Origin: Halothiobacillus sp.
Lineage (GTDB): Bacteria; Pseudomonadota; Gammaproteobacteria; JAAZVP01
Reading direction: 5' to 3'
DNA length: 64,000 bases
Assembly: GCA_018623495.1 (NCBI GenBank)
Contig: JAAZVP010000002.1
Coordinates: forward strand, 24,600-88,599
The position numbers and the translations under genes are program-made. Positions 11,597 through 18,940 of this stretch are shown in pieces. The notes below the pieces were generated by a model. The model made no database searches. It saw only the letters and a program-made list of their open reading frames with translations, and was not told the DNA's origin. The stretch's first letter is position 1, and every line of letters begins with the position of its first letter.

Positions 11597-11790
11597 TCGC
11601 CGTCGAGGCGCCCGCGGATGCGGGCCACGGCGTTGGTGGCGGCATCCGCGAACGGCAAAAAGACCAGGTCCGCCCCCGCGGCCTCCAGCTCGCCGCGCTC
11701 CGACTCGTGGTGGGCCACCACCCCGCTGAGCCCGGCATAGCCGGCCTCGTCGAGGGCATGCAGCAGGGCCCGCCGGGCAATACCGTGACC
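11572..11790 (-). pseudogene. remnant of a TrkA-N/KefB-type antiporter C-terminus
   Basis: An open frame without a start codon encodes GIARRALLHALDEAGYAG, then HHESERGELEAAGADLVFLPFADAA and a stop. This resembles the end of the NAD-binding TrkA-N domain of KefB-like cation/proton antiporters, where DAGY and GAD.V..PF.DAA patterns are typical. Only about 70 codons remain, running out at the yejB 3' end, so it reads as a decayed gene fragment. It could instead be a chance frame; the residue pattern argues against that. Confidence 0.5.
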
Positions 11791-11797
11791 CGAGTAC

Positions 11798-12850
11798 TCA
11801 GCGCTGGATGGACTCGAACTGGATGCGCGGATCGATGAGCACGTAGGAGAGATCCGCCAGCAGCTTCGCCACCAGCCCGAGGATGGTGTAGAGATAGAGC
11901 GTGCCCATGACCACGGGATAGTCACGGGCCAGCACCGACTCGTAGGAGAGCAGGCCCAGGCCATCGAGCGAGAAGATGGTCTCGATCAGCAGCGAGGAGG
12001 TGAAGAACGCGCCGATGAAGGCCGCCGGGAAGCCGGTCACCAGGGGGATCATGGCGTTGCGGAAGACGTGGCGATAGAGCACCCGGCGCTCGGAGCAGCC
12101 CTTGGCCCGGGCGGTGAGGACGTACTGCTTGCCGATCTCCTCGAGAAAGGCGTTCTTGGTGAGCATGGTCATCACCGCGAAGCTGCCCACCACCGAGGCG
12201 ATGACGGGCAGGACCATGTGCCAGAGATAGTCCTTAATCCTGTCGATCCAGGAGAGCTCGGCCCAGTCGTCCGACACCAGCCCGCGCAGGGGGAAGACAT
12301 CCCAGAAGCTGCCGCCGCCGAAGAGCACCAGCAGCACGATCCCCAACACGAAGCCGGGGATGGCATAGCCCACCAGCACCAGCGTGCTGGTGACCACGTC
12401 GAAGGTCGTGCCGTCGCGCACCGCCTTGGCGATCCCCAGGGGGATGCAGGTGAGATAGGTGATGAAGAAGGTCCACAGCCCCAGGCTGATGGAGACCGGC
12501 AGCTTGTCCGCGATCAGCTCCATCACCGACTGGTGGCGGAAGTAGCTCTCGCCCAGGTCGAAGGTGACGTAGTTGCCGATCATGGTGAGAAAGCGTTCGT
12601 GGGCCGGGCGGTCGAAGCCGTAGAGCTCGCGGATGGAGGCCAGCTGTTCCTCGTCCAGCCCCTGGTCGGCGCGGTAGACGCCGCCCCCGCCGGTGGCGGC
12701 CTCGCCGCCCTCGCCGGTCTCCTGGAGCTGGGCGACCAGCTGCTCAACCGGCCCGCCGGGGACGAACTGGGTCACCACGAAGGTGATCAGCATCACGCCG
12801 AAGAGCGTGGGGACCATCAGCAGGATGCGCTTGGCGATGTAGCCGGCCAT
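11798..12850 (-). CDS. yejB: peptide ABC transporter permease (YejB-like)
   Basis: 350-residue inner-membrane permease of the oligopeptide/microcin C importer, partner of YejE. It starts MAGYIAKRILLMVPTLFGVMLITF, as the family does, and has the insert between helices 1 and 2 (PGGPVEQL..). Five further helices and the EAA loop (RAKGCSERRVLYRHVFRNAMIPL) follow. It begins 3 bases after yejA and was presumably once continuous with yejE, from which LysR, the cytochrome gene and a remnant now separate it by 1.7 kb. Confidence 0.94.
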   Translation of the reverse strand: MAGYIAKRILLMVPTLFGVMLITFVVTQFVPGGPVEQLVAQLQETGEGGEAATGGGGVYRADQGLDEEQLASIRELYGFDRPAHERFLTMIGNYVTFDLGESYFRHQSVMELIADKLPVSISLGLWTFFITYLTCIPLGIAKAVRDGTTFDVVTSTLVLVGYAIPGFVLGIVLLVLFGGGSFWDVFPLRGLVSDDWAELSWIDRIKDYLWHMVLPVIASVVGSFAVMTMLTKNAFLEEIGKQYVLTARAKGCSERRVLYRHVFRNAMIPLVTGFPAAFIGAFFTSSLLIETIFSLDGLGLLSYESVLARDYPVVMGTLYLYTILGLVAKLLADLSYVLIDPRIQFESIQR

Positions 12851-12853
12851 GGA

Positions 12854-14686
12854 TCAGTCGCCCTCCCCGGCCGCGGTGCCGCGTTCGCCCTCGGCCCACC
12901 AGGTGGAGAGCATCCACGAAACCGGCTCGTAGTAGAGCGGCAGGGTCTCCGGCCGGCCGAAGCGGTCCCGGTAGGCGATGCGGTGCTTGTCGATGTACCA
13001 GTTGGGCACCACGTAGTGGCCCTCCAGCAGGACCCGGTCGAGGGCCCGGGCGGCGGCCACCAGGTGCTCGCGTTCCGGTGCGTAGACGATCTCCTCCACC
13101 AGCGCGTCCACCACCGGGTCGGCCACGCCCATCAGGTTGCGCGAACCGGTCCGGTCGGCACTGGAGGAGTGGAACATATTCATCAGCTCGTTGCCCGGCG
13201 ACTGGGACTGGCCGAAGGAGTAGACCAGCATGTCGAAATCATGATTGTTGAGCTGGCGCTGGTAGATGGACAGGTCCACCGTGCGGTAGCTGGCGTCGAT
13301 CCCCAGCCTGGAGAGGTTGTAGACGAACGGCGCCATGATGCGCTCGAATCCCTCGGAGACCAGCAGGATCCGGAACCGCAGCGGCTCACCGTCCTTCTTG
13401 CGCACCCCGTCCTCCAGGTGCCAGCCGGCGGCCTTGAGCAGCCCCTGGGCCTGCACCAGGTTTTCGCGCAGGGCGCGGTAGTCGGGGGTCTCCGGTGGCG
13501 CCCAGGCCGGCCCGAAGACCGCCTCGGGCAGCTGCTCGCGGAAGGGCTCGAGGAGCTCGCGTTCGCGCCCCTCGGGCTCGCCCCGGGCGGCCAGGGGGCT
13601 GTTGGAGAACCAGCTGTCGCAGCGGGTGTACTGGCCGTAGAACAGGTTCTGGTTGGCCCAGTGAAAATCGAAGGCCAGGGTGATGGCCCGGCGCACGCGC
13701 CGGTCGGCGAAGATCGGCCGGCGGGTGTTGAACACGAAACCCTGCATGCCGGCGTTGTTGCTGTGGGGCAGCTCGGCCTTGACGATCGCCCCCGAGTCGT
13801 AGGCCGGGCCCACGTGGTCGCGGGCCCAGCGCTTGGAGTGGTTCTCGAAGAAGAAGTCGAATTCCCCGGCCTTGAAGGCCTCCAGCGCCACCGTCCGGTC
13901 CCTGTAATACTTGTAGGTGATCTCGTCGAAATTGAACATCCCCCGGCGCACGTTGAGATCCTTCGCCCAGTAGTCGGGATCGCGGCGGTAGGTGATGGAC
14001 TTGCCCAGACGATAGTCGTCCACCACGTAGGGCCCGCTGGCGATGGGCGGATCGGTGACCACGGCGTCGAAGGGTCGATCACCCACCCACTCGCGGGAGA
14101 ACACCGGCATCTCGCCGATGATCATGTGCAGCTCGGGATTCTTGCGGGCGAAATGAAAACGCACGCGCCGCTCGCCCAGGACCTCGGCCGAGGCCACGTC
14201 CTTCCAGTAGAAGCCGTACTGGGGATGGGCCTTGTCGCTCTTGAGCCAGTCGAAGGAGGCCTTGACGTCGGCGGCCGTGACCGGGCTGCCGTCGGAAAAG
14301 CGCGCCTCCGGACGCAGGGTGAAGGTCACCGAGCGCCCGTCCCCGGCCAGCTCGATGTCCTCGGCGAGCAGCCCGTACATGGAGAACGGTTCGTCCAGGC
14401 TCTTGACCATCAGGGTCTCGAAGACCAGCGTACCCAGACCGTCGGCGGACAGCCCCTTGAGCAGGAAGGGGTTGAGGGAGTCGAAGGAGCCGAAGGCCGA
14501 CATCACCAGCCGCCCGCCCTTGGGGGCGTCCGGGTCGACGTAATCGAAGTGCGCGAAACCGGCGGGATAGGCCGGCTCGTAGCCCAGGGCCATGGCGTGC
14601 TCGGCCCGCGCCCCGGGGGCCAGTACCAGGCCTGCCAGCAGCACCAGGCCGGCCATCGCCCTGCTCTGTCTCCAGCGTATCCTCAC
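12854..14686 (-). CDS. yejA: periplasmic peptide-binding protein (YejA-like)
   Basis: Extracellular solute-binding protein (SBP family 5) that delivers peptides to YejBEF. About 610 residues with a signal peptide (AMAGLVLLAGLVLAPGARA), then YEPAYPAGFAHFDYVDPDAPKGG typical of YejA, and the family 5 signature region around TFTLRPEARFSDGSPVTAADV. The GTG at 14686 is chosen because GGAGG lies upstream and the length matches E. coli YejA; an in-frame ATG at 14731 is possible but lacks a ribosome site and overlaps the fabI control region. First gene of the importer operon. Confidence 0.92.
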   Translation of the reverse strand: MRIRWRQSRAMAGLVLLAGLVLAPGARAEHAMALGYEPAYPAGFAHFDYVDPDAPKGGRLVMSAFGSFDSLNPFLLKGLSADGLGTLVFETLMVKSLDEPFSMYGLLAEDIELAGDGRSVTFTLRPEARFSDGSPVTAADVKASFDWLKSDKAHPQYGFYWKDVASAEVLGERRVRFHFARKNPELHMIIGEMPVFSREWVGDRPFDAVVTDPPIASGPYVVDDYRLGKSITYRRDPDYWAKDLNVRRGMFNFDEITYKYYRDRTVALEAFKAGEFDFFFENHSKRWARDHVGPAYDSGAIVKAELPHSNNAGMQGFVFNTRRPIFADRRVRRAITLAFDFHWANQNLFYGQYTRCDSWFSNSPLAARGEPEGRERELLEPFREQLPEAVFGPAWAPPETPDYRALRENLVQAQGLLKAAGWHLEDGVRKKDGEPLRFRILLVSEGFERIMAPFVYNLSRLGIDASYRTVDLSIYQRQLNNHDFDMLVYSFGQSQSPGNELMNMFHSSSADRTGSRNLMGVADPVVDALVEEIVYAPEREHLVAAARALDRVLLEGHYVVPNWYIDKHRIAYRDRFGRPETLPLYYEPVSWMLSTWWAEGERGTAAGEGD

Positions 14687-14776
14687 CCTGTTTCCGCGCC
14701 TCCCGGTTTGTCCGTCCCGATGGCCTGACATACTATTTGAGGTTTGACGCAACCGACAATAAGCAGGAGTACACAG

Positions 14777-15559
14777 ATGGGCTTTCTCTCGGGCAAGCGC
14801 GCCCTGATCGTGGGCGTGGCCAACGACCGCTCGATCGCCGCCGGCATCGCCAGATCCATGGCCGACCAGGGGGCCGAGCTGGCCTTCACCTACCTCCCGA
14901 TCACCGAGCGGGCCAGGGACAAGGTCGCCAAGGTGGCCGGCGCCTGCGGCTCGGAGATCGTCATCCCCTGCGACGTGGCCAGCGACGAGGACATCGAGCG
15001 CATGTACGCCGACCTCGGCGAGCACTGGGACGGTTTCGACATCCTCGTCCACTCGGTGGCCTTCGCCAACAAGGACGAGCTCCAGGGCGACTACCTGGAA
15101 AACGTCACCCGCGAGGGCTTCAAGCTGGCCCACGACATCAGCTCCTACAGCCTCGCCGCGCTGGCCAAGGCGGGCCGGGACAGCTTGCGCGACGGCGGCG
15201 CCGTGGTCACCCTGAGCTACCTGGGCGCCCAGCGGGCCATGCCCAACTACAACGTCATGGGCGTGGCCAAGGCCAGCCTGGAGGCCAACGTGCGCTACGT
15301 GGCCGCCTCCCTGGGCCCGCGCGGCATCCGCGTGAACTCCATCTCGGCCGGCCCCATCCGCACCCTGGCCGCCGCCGGCATCGGCGACTTCCGCAAGTTC
15401 CTGCGCTACGTCGAGGACAACGCCCCGTTGCGGCGCAACGTCACCATCGAGGACGTGGGCAACACCGCGGCCTTCCTCTGCTCGGATCTCGCCGGCGGCA
15501 TCACCGGCGAGAACATCTACGTCGACTCCGGTTACAACACCGTCGGCCTCGCCGAGTGA
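14777..15559 (+). CDS. fabI: enoyl-[acyl-carrier-protein] reductase (NADH)
   Basis: Reduces the trans-2-enoyl-ACP intermediate in each cycle of type II fatty acid synthesis. The 260-residue SDR starts [21 protein letters not shown], contains AFTYLPI, and has the FabI-type catalytic Y-x6-K within [14 protein letters not shown]. The ATG at 14777 follows AGCAGGAG; the earlier TTG of the ORF track is not supported. Divergent from yejA. Monocistronic, with no hairpin terminator immediately after the stop. Confidence 0.97.
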   Translation: MGFLSGKRALIVGVANDRSIAAGIARSMADQGAELAFTYLPITERARDKVAKVAGACGSEIVIPCDVASDEDIERMYADLGEHWDGFDILVHSVAFANKDELQGDYLENVTREGFKLAHDISSYSLAALAKAGRDSLRDGGAVVTLSYLGAQRAMPNYNVMGVAKASLEANVRYVAASLGPRGIRVNSISAGPIRTLAAAGIGDFRKFLRYVEDNAPLRRNVTIEDVGNTAAFLCSDLAGGITGENIYVDSGYNTVGLAE

Positions 15560-15673
15560 GCCTGTCGGGCCGACCGGGTTCTCCCCGCCCCGGGAAGGCC
15601 GGCGCCAACGGCCGGTCCCGCGCGGTCCGAACCTGCTAGGCTCGGCACAGGTGACCGGGAAGATCGAAGGGGC

Positions 15674-15702
15674 TTGCCGCCAAGATAAAGCCCGTTTAAT
15701 CT
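15674..15702 (+). promoter_or_regulatory. candidate promoter for the 26-codon ORF
   Basis: TTGCCG and TAATCT are separated by 17 bases in a locally AT-rich stretch about 75 bases before the small ORF. The match to consensus is moderate. Confidence 0.35.
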
Positions 15703-15775
15703 AGGATAAATATTTCGTGGTGGCGGGAGGGACCCAACCGCCCTCGCTCATCCACTCAAACCGGGGAGTCCAACC

Positions 15776-15856
15776 ATGCTCTTGGCAAGCATCATCATGG
15801 CGGCCGTGATGGGCGTCGCCATCGGGGTGGCGATCTACTTCACCCGCAAGTACTGA
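15776..15856 (+). CDS. predicted single-pass membrane microprotein (26 aa)
   Basis: A 26-codon ORF absent from the ORF track. It starts MLLASIIMAAVMGVAIGVAI and ends YFTRKY. The composition is one uninterrupted hydrophobic helix with a GxxxAxG-like small-residue face and a positively charged C-terminus, which predicts N-out/C-in insertion. GGGGAGT sits about 6 bases before the ATG. A moderate promoter lies upstream and a strong terminator 34 bases downstream, so it looks like a complete independent transcription unit. Function unknown; such peptides often tune a larger membrane complex. Confidence 0.6.
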   Translation: MLLASIIMAAVMGVAIGVAIYFTRKY

Positions 15857-15890
15857 CCCGATCCACCCCGACCGGGTCCGGCAAGACAGC

Positions 15891-15923
15891 AAAAGGCCCG
15901 CGCCGATGGCGCGGGCCTTTTTT
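15891..15923. terminator. bidirectional terminator between microprotein gene and ppiD
   Basis: A 14-bp stem (AAAAGGCCCGCGCC / GGCGCGGGCCTTTT) with a GAT loop is followed by TTs on the plus strand and by a T-run on the minus strand. It serves the small plus-strand gene and convergent ppiD. Confidence 0.85.
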
Positions 15924-15948
15924 CGCACTCGCCACGGGCCCGCAGCCG

Positions 15949-17859
15949 TCAGTCGAGATCTGCGCTGCGCTCGATGTCGGCGGCGGCCTTGAGGGCCCGC
16001 AGCACCGCGGCGTACTCGTCGCCGCCATTCTGCGAGGCCAGGCGCTGGGCGAGCTGCTCCCGGTCGGCCTCGGACATCCGGGCCGGGTCGCCATCGGCCA
16101 CCGAGACCAACCGCAACACGGCGCGATCGCCGTTGCCCAGCCGGACGCTGGTGAAGGCCGACTCGCCCTCGGTGGAACGGCCCATGGCGAAGGCCGCGTT
16201 GACCAGCGCCGGCGGCCGGTCACCGGCACCGCGCTCGAGGGTCACCGGGGCCACGTATTGGCCACCCACCTCGCCGGCCAGTTTCTCCGGGACGGCACCG
16301 GAGGCCCAGCGCTCGGTGACCGTCTCGGCGGTCTGCACCAGCCGCTCGCGGATCCGTTGCTCGCGCAGCTGGCGGGTGGCCTGTTCGCGAACCTCTTCGA
16401 ACTCGCGGGGTGCGGCGGGCTCGTGTTCCTCGACCCGGATCACCACCACGCGATTGGCGCCGAGCTCGAGCATCTCGCTGTTGAGGCGCTGCTCGAGGAC
16501 CTCGTCACTGAACGCGGCCTTGCGAACGCGGGCATCCGCGGCGATGCCCTCACCGCTCTCGCGGCTGACCCAGTCGCTGTGCTGGATCTCCAGCCCCATG
16601 GCCTCGGCGGCCGGCAGCAGGCTGTCGGGCTGTTCGTAGGTGATCGTGGCCAGCTGCTCGGCCTGGTCGAAGAACATGTTCTCGGCTTCCTTGAGCCGGT
16701 ATTCGGCGACCAGTTTCTCGCGTACCTCGGCCAGCGGCTCGGGTTCCTTGGCCCGCACGTCCTCCGCGCGGATCAGGTGCAGGCCGAACCGGGTGCGCAC
16801 GGGCTCGCTGATCTCGCCCGGTTCGAGGGCGTAGAGCGCCTTCTCGAAGGCCTCCACCATCTGGCCGCGCTCGACGACACCCAGTCGGCCGCCCCGCTGG
16901 GCCGACCCCGGGTCGTCGGAGACCTCGCGGGCCACCTTGGCGAACGCCTCGCCTGCTTGAATCCGGGCCCGCAGCTCACGGGCCCGTTCACGGGCTGCCT
17001 CGACTTCCGCCTCGCCGGCATCCTCGGGCAGCTTCAACAGGATGTGGCTCGCCTCGCGAACCTCCTGCTGGCGGATCCGTTCCTGGTACTCGGCGTAGAG
17101 CCGCTCGACCGTGTCCTCGGAAACCGGGACGGTCTCGGCGAGCTTTTCGGCGGAGAGCTCGAGGTAGGCCAGCTTGACGCGCTCCGGGGCGCGGAAGGCA
17201 TCGGCGTTGTCCTCGAAATAGGCGCGCGCATCCGCCTCGCTGATCTCGACCTCGCCGGCGGCGTTCTCCTTCGCCAGGCGGATATAGGCCACCTCGCGCT
17301 GCTGGTCGACCAGCCGCTGGATGTAGTCGATGGTCCGCGGGACCGCGAACCCCGTCTGGCGCACGCCGGCCTGGAGCTGCTGGATCACCAGCGCGCGGCG
17401 CATGCGGTTTTCGAAATCGGCGCTGGTCATGCCCTGGGAACGCAACTGGGCCTGGTAGACCTCGCTGTCGAACTGGCCGTCCTGCGAGAACGCCTCGAAG
17501 GAGCGGATCACCTGGGCGAGCTCGGCGTCGGAAACGCGCAGGCCCTGTTCCCGGGCCACCTGGGCGAGCAGGGTCTTCTCGATCATCTGCTCGAGCACCT
17601 GGCCCTTGAGGTCCATGCGCTCCAGCAGGCCGGCCGGCATGTTACCGCCGAAGTTGTTGAGGATGGCCTGGCGCTGGCGGGCATACTCGCGGTCGAAGGC
17701 GCGCATGGAGATCTCCTCGCCGTTGACGCTCGCCGCCACGGTATCCTCGCCGCCGCCGAAGTACTGCTGCATCCCCCAGAGGGCGAACGGGATACTGATG
17801 AGGATGACGATCACATAGGCAATCCAGCCTGTCAGGCGCTCGCGAATCGCTAGAAGCAT
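15949..17859 (-). CDS. ppiD: periplasmic folding chaperone PpiD
   Basis: Membrane-anchored SurA-type chaperone that helps newly exported outer-membrane proteins fold near the Sec translocon. 636 residues: a short cytoplasmic N-terminus, one membrane helix (WIAYVIVILISIPFALWG, residues 12-30), a SurA_N-like helical domain, then a parvulin domain near residues 270-365 (EASHILLKL ... RGGRLGVVERGQMV ... FGLHLI). The ATG at 17859 (MLLAIRERL) replaces the longer track start. It follows hupB as in E. coli, but a tRNA-Asp gene and its terminator sit between them. Confidence 0.95.
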   Translation of the reverse strand: MLLAIRERLTGWIAYVIVILISIPFALWGMQQYFGGGEDTVAASVNGEEISMRAFDREYARQRQAILNNFGGNMPAGLLERMDLKGQVLEQMIEKTLLAQVAREQGLRVSDAELAQVIRSFEAFSQDGQFDSEVYQAQLRSQGMTSADFENRMRRALVIQQLQAGVRQTGFAVPRTIDYIQRLVDQQREVAYIRLAKENAAGEVEISEADARAYFEDNADAFRAPERVKLAYLELSAEKLAETVPVSEDTVERLYAEYQERIRQQEVREASHILLKLPEDAGEAEVEAARERARELRARIQAGEAFAKVAREVSDDPGSAQRGGRLGVVERGQMVEAFEKALYALEPGEISEPVRTRFGLHLIRAEDVRAKEPEPLAEVREKLVAEYRLKEAENMFFDQAEQLATITYEQPDSLLPAAEAMGLEIQHSDWVSRESGEGIAADARVRKAAFSDEVLEQRLNSEMLELGANRVVVIRVEEHEPAAPREFEEVREQATRQLREQRIRERLVQTAETVTERWASGAVPEKLAGEVGGQYVAPVTLERGAGDRPPALVNAAFAMGRSTEGESAFTSVRLGNGDRAVLRLVSVADGDPARMSEADREQLAQRLASQNGGDEYAAVLRALKAAADIERSADLD

Positions 17860-17956
17860 CTTCGACCACTCTTGCTCGACGGTATGGGCTACCGGGCCGG
17901 TCTCCCGCGGCCCGGGTCGCAATTATACGGGTGCCCGGCGATGAACGCAGCCGGAC

Positions 17957-17985
17957 ACAAAAAAAGCGCCCGAGGGCGCTCTTTC
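17957..17985 (-). terminator. terminator after tRNA-Asp
   Basis: On the minus strand AGCGCCC and GGGCGCT flank a short loop and are followed by seven Ts, just downstream of tRNA-Asp. Confidence 0.8.
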
Positions 17986-17992
17986 CGATGTC

Positions 17993-18069
17993 TGGCGGAC
18001 TGGACGGGACTCGAACCCGCGACCTCCGGCGTGACAGGCCGGCATTCTAACCAGCTGAACTACCAGTCC
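17993..18069 (-). tRNA. tRNA-Asp (GTC)
   Basis: 77 bases including encoded CCA. The acceptor stem is GGACTGG/CCAGTCC with discriminator G. The anticodon loop CTGTCAC gives anticodon GTC, and the T-arm is GCGGGTTCGAGTCCCGT. It closely follows the E. coli tRNA-Asp pattern and lies between hupB and ppiD. Confidence 0.97.
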
Positions 18070-18146
18070 GGTGCGGAGCGTTGCATTCTAATCGAAAACC
18101 CCGCCCCGGGGAATGCCCGGCCGGCACTCCCCTCGATCGACGCGTC

Positions 18147-18419
18147 TCAGTTGACGGCGTCCTTCAGCGCCTTGCCCGCCTTGAAGGCCGGCAGCTTGGA
18201 GGCGGGGATGTCGATGGTTTCGCCGGTCCGCGGGTTGCGGCCGGTGCGGGCCTCGCGCTCGCGCACCAGGAAGGTGCCGAAGCCCACCAGGGTCACCTGC
18301 TCGTCGTTCTTCAGAGCGTCTTCGACGGCGTCGATGAAACCGTCGACGGCGCGCCCGGCAGCGGCCTTGGAGATGTCCGCGGATTCGGCAATGGCTTCGA
18401 TCAGCTCGGATTTGTTCAT
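18147..18419 (-). CDS. hupB: DNA-binding protein HU
   Basis: 90-residue nucleoid-associated histone-like protein that bends DNA as a dimer. It starts [21 protein letters not shown], contains the [24 protein letters not shown] beta-arm signature and ends ALKDAVN. AAGGA precedes the ATG. It lies downstream of lon, the conserved clpPX-lon-hupB order, but lon has its own terminator and hupB has an independent near-consensus promoter about 320 bases upstream. Confidence 0.98.
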   Translation of the reverse strand: MNKSELIEAIAESADISKAAAGRAVDGFIDAVEDALKNDEQVTLVGFGTFLVREREARTGRNPRTGETIDIPASKLPAFKAGKALKDAVN

Positions 18420-18577
18420 TCGGAATTTCCTTATGATTTGGCGGATTGGCGAAGAAGATGGGCAGTCGGTGAAGAAACCCTGGGGTTACCCCCTGGCGAT
18501 TCCCTGGTCTTTTGTTGATGTTGTTATGGAATCCTGGCTGGCGCCGGCACCATCAACGGTGCGGGGCGACACCCGGC

Positions 18578-18710
18578 GACCCCGGGATGGCTCTGGCTGA
18601 CATCCCACGCCAGTCAAGCCGACCAACGAACCCCTGGGCCGGACCTTACAACACTTCGGGGGCGGCGCCCATCCCGGCGTGCGAATGTCAGCCGGAGACA
18701 TCTCGGGGTC
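18578..18710. repeat. imperfect inverted repeat in the hupB leader
   Basis: Arms at 18578-18603 (GACCCCGGGATGGCTCTGGC...) and 18685-18710 match at 22 of 26 positions as an inverted repeat, with the similarity running a little further inward. They are 81 bases apart and would fold into a long stem in the hupB transcript. The gene-free stretch 18420-18940 holds only this repeat, the promoter and the lon terminator. Confidence 0.6.
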
Positions 18711-18747
18711 ACCCTGCCTCGCCCGGGTTCCCGGTCACGGATTCGTT

Positions 18748-18775
18748 TTTATACCAACGCTCGGAGGGGTGTCAA
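18748..18775 (-). promoter_or_regulatory. sigma-70 promoter of hupB
   Basis: On the minus strand a perfect TTGACA (18775-18770), a 16-base spacer and TATAAA (18753-18748) form a near-consensus promoter. Transcription would start near 18741, giving hupB an untranslated leader of about 320 bases. Confidence 0.8.
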
Positions 18776-18878
18776 CATCGCGCAGGCCGCGTCGGCATGC
18801 GGATTTCACGCTCCTGAAACGGGCGCCGGGAGCGTTCGCGCGTCACCGGCCCACCGGGGAAGTCCCTGTCTTCCAAAG

Positions 18879-18912
18879 AAAAAACCCCGGTCGACCTGGC
18901 GGTCGTCCGGGG
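18879..18912 (-). terminator. terminator of lon
   Basis: On the minus strand CCCCGGACGACC and GGTCGACCGGGG pair around a short loop and are followed by six Ts, about 30 bases after the lon stop. Confidence 0.9.
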
Positions 18913-18940
18913 TCCCGGAAGGGCGCGGGCGCCGCGCGGA

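Noticed and set aside
12068-14728. 886-residue plus-strand ORF
   Set aside because: Antisense to yejB and yejA, both unmistakable.
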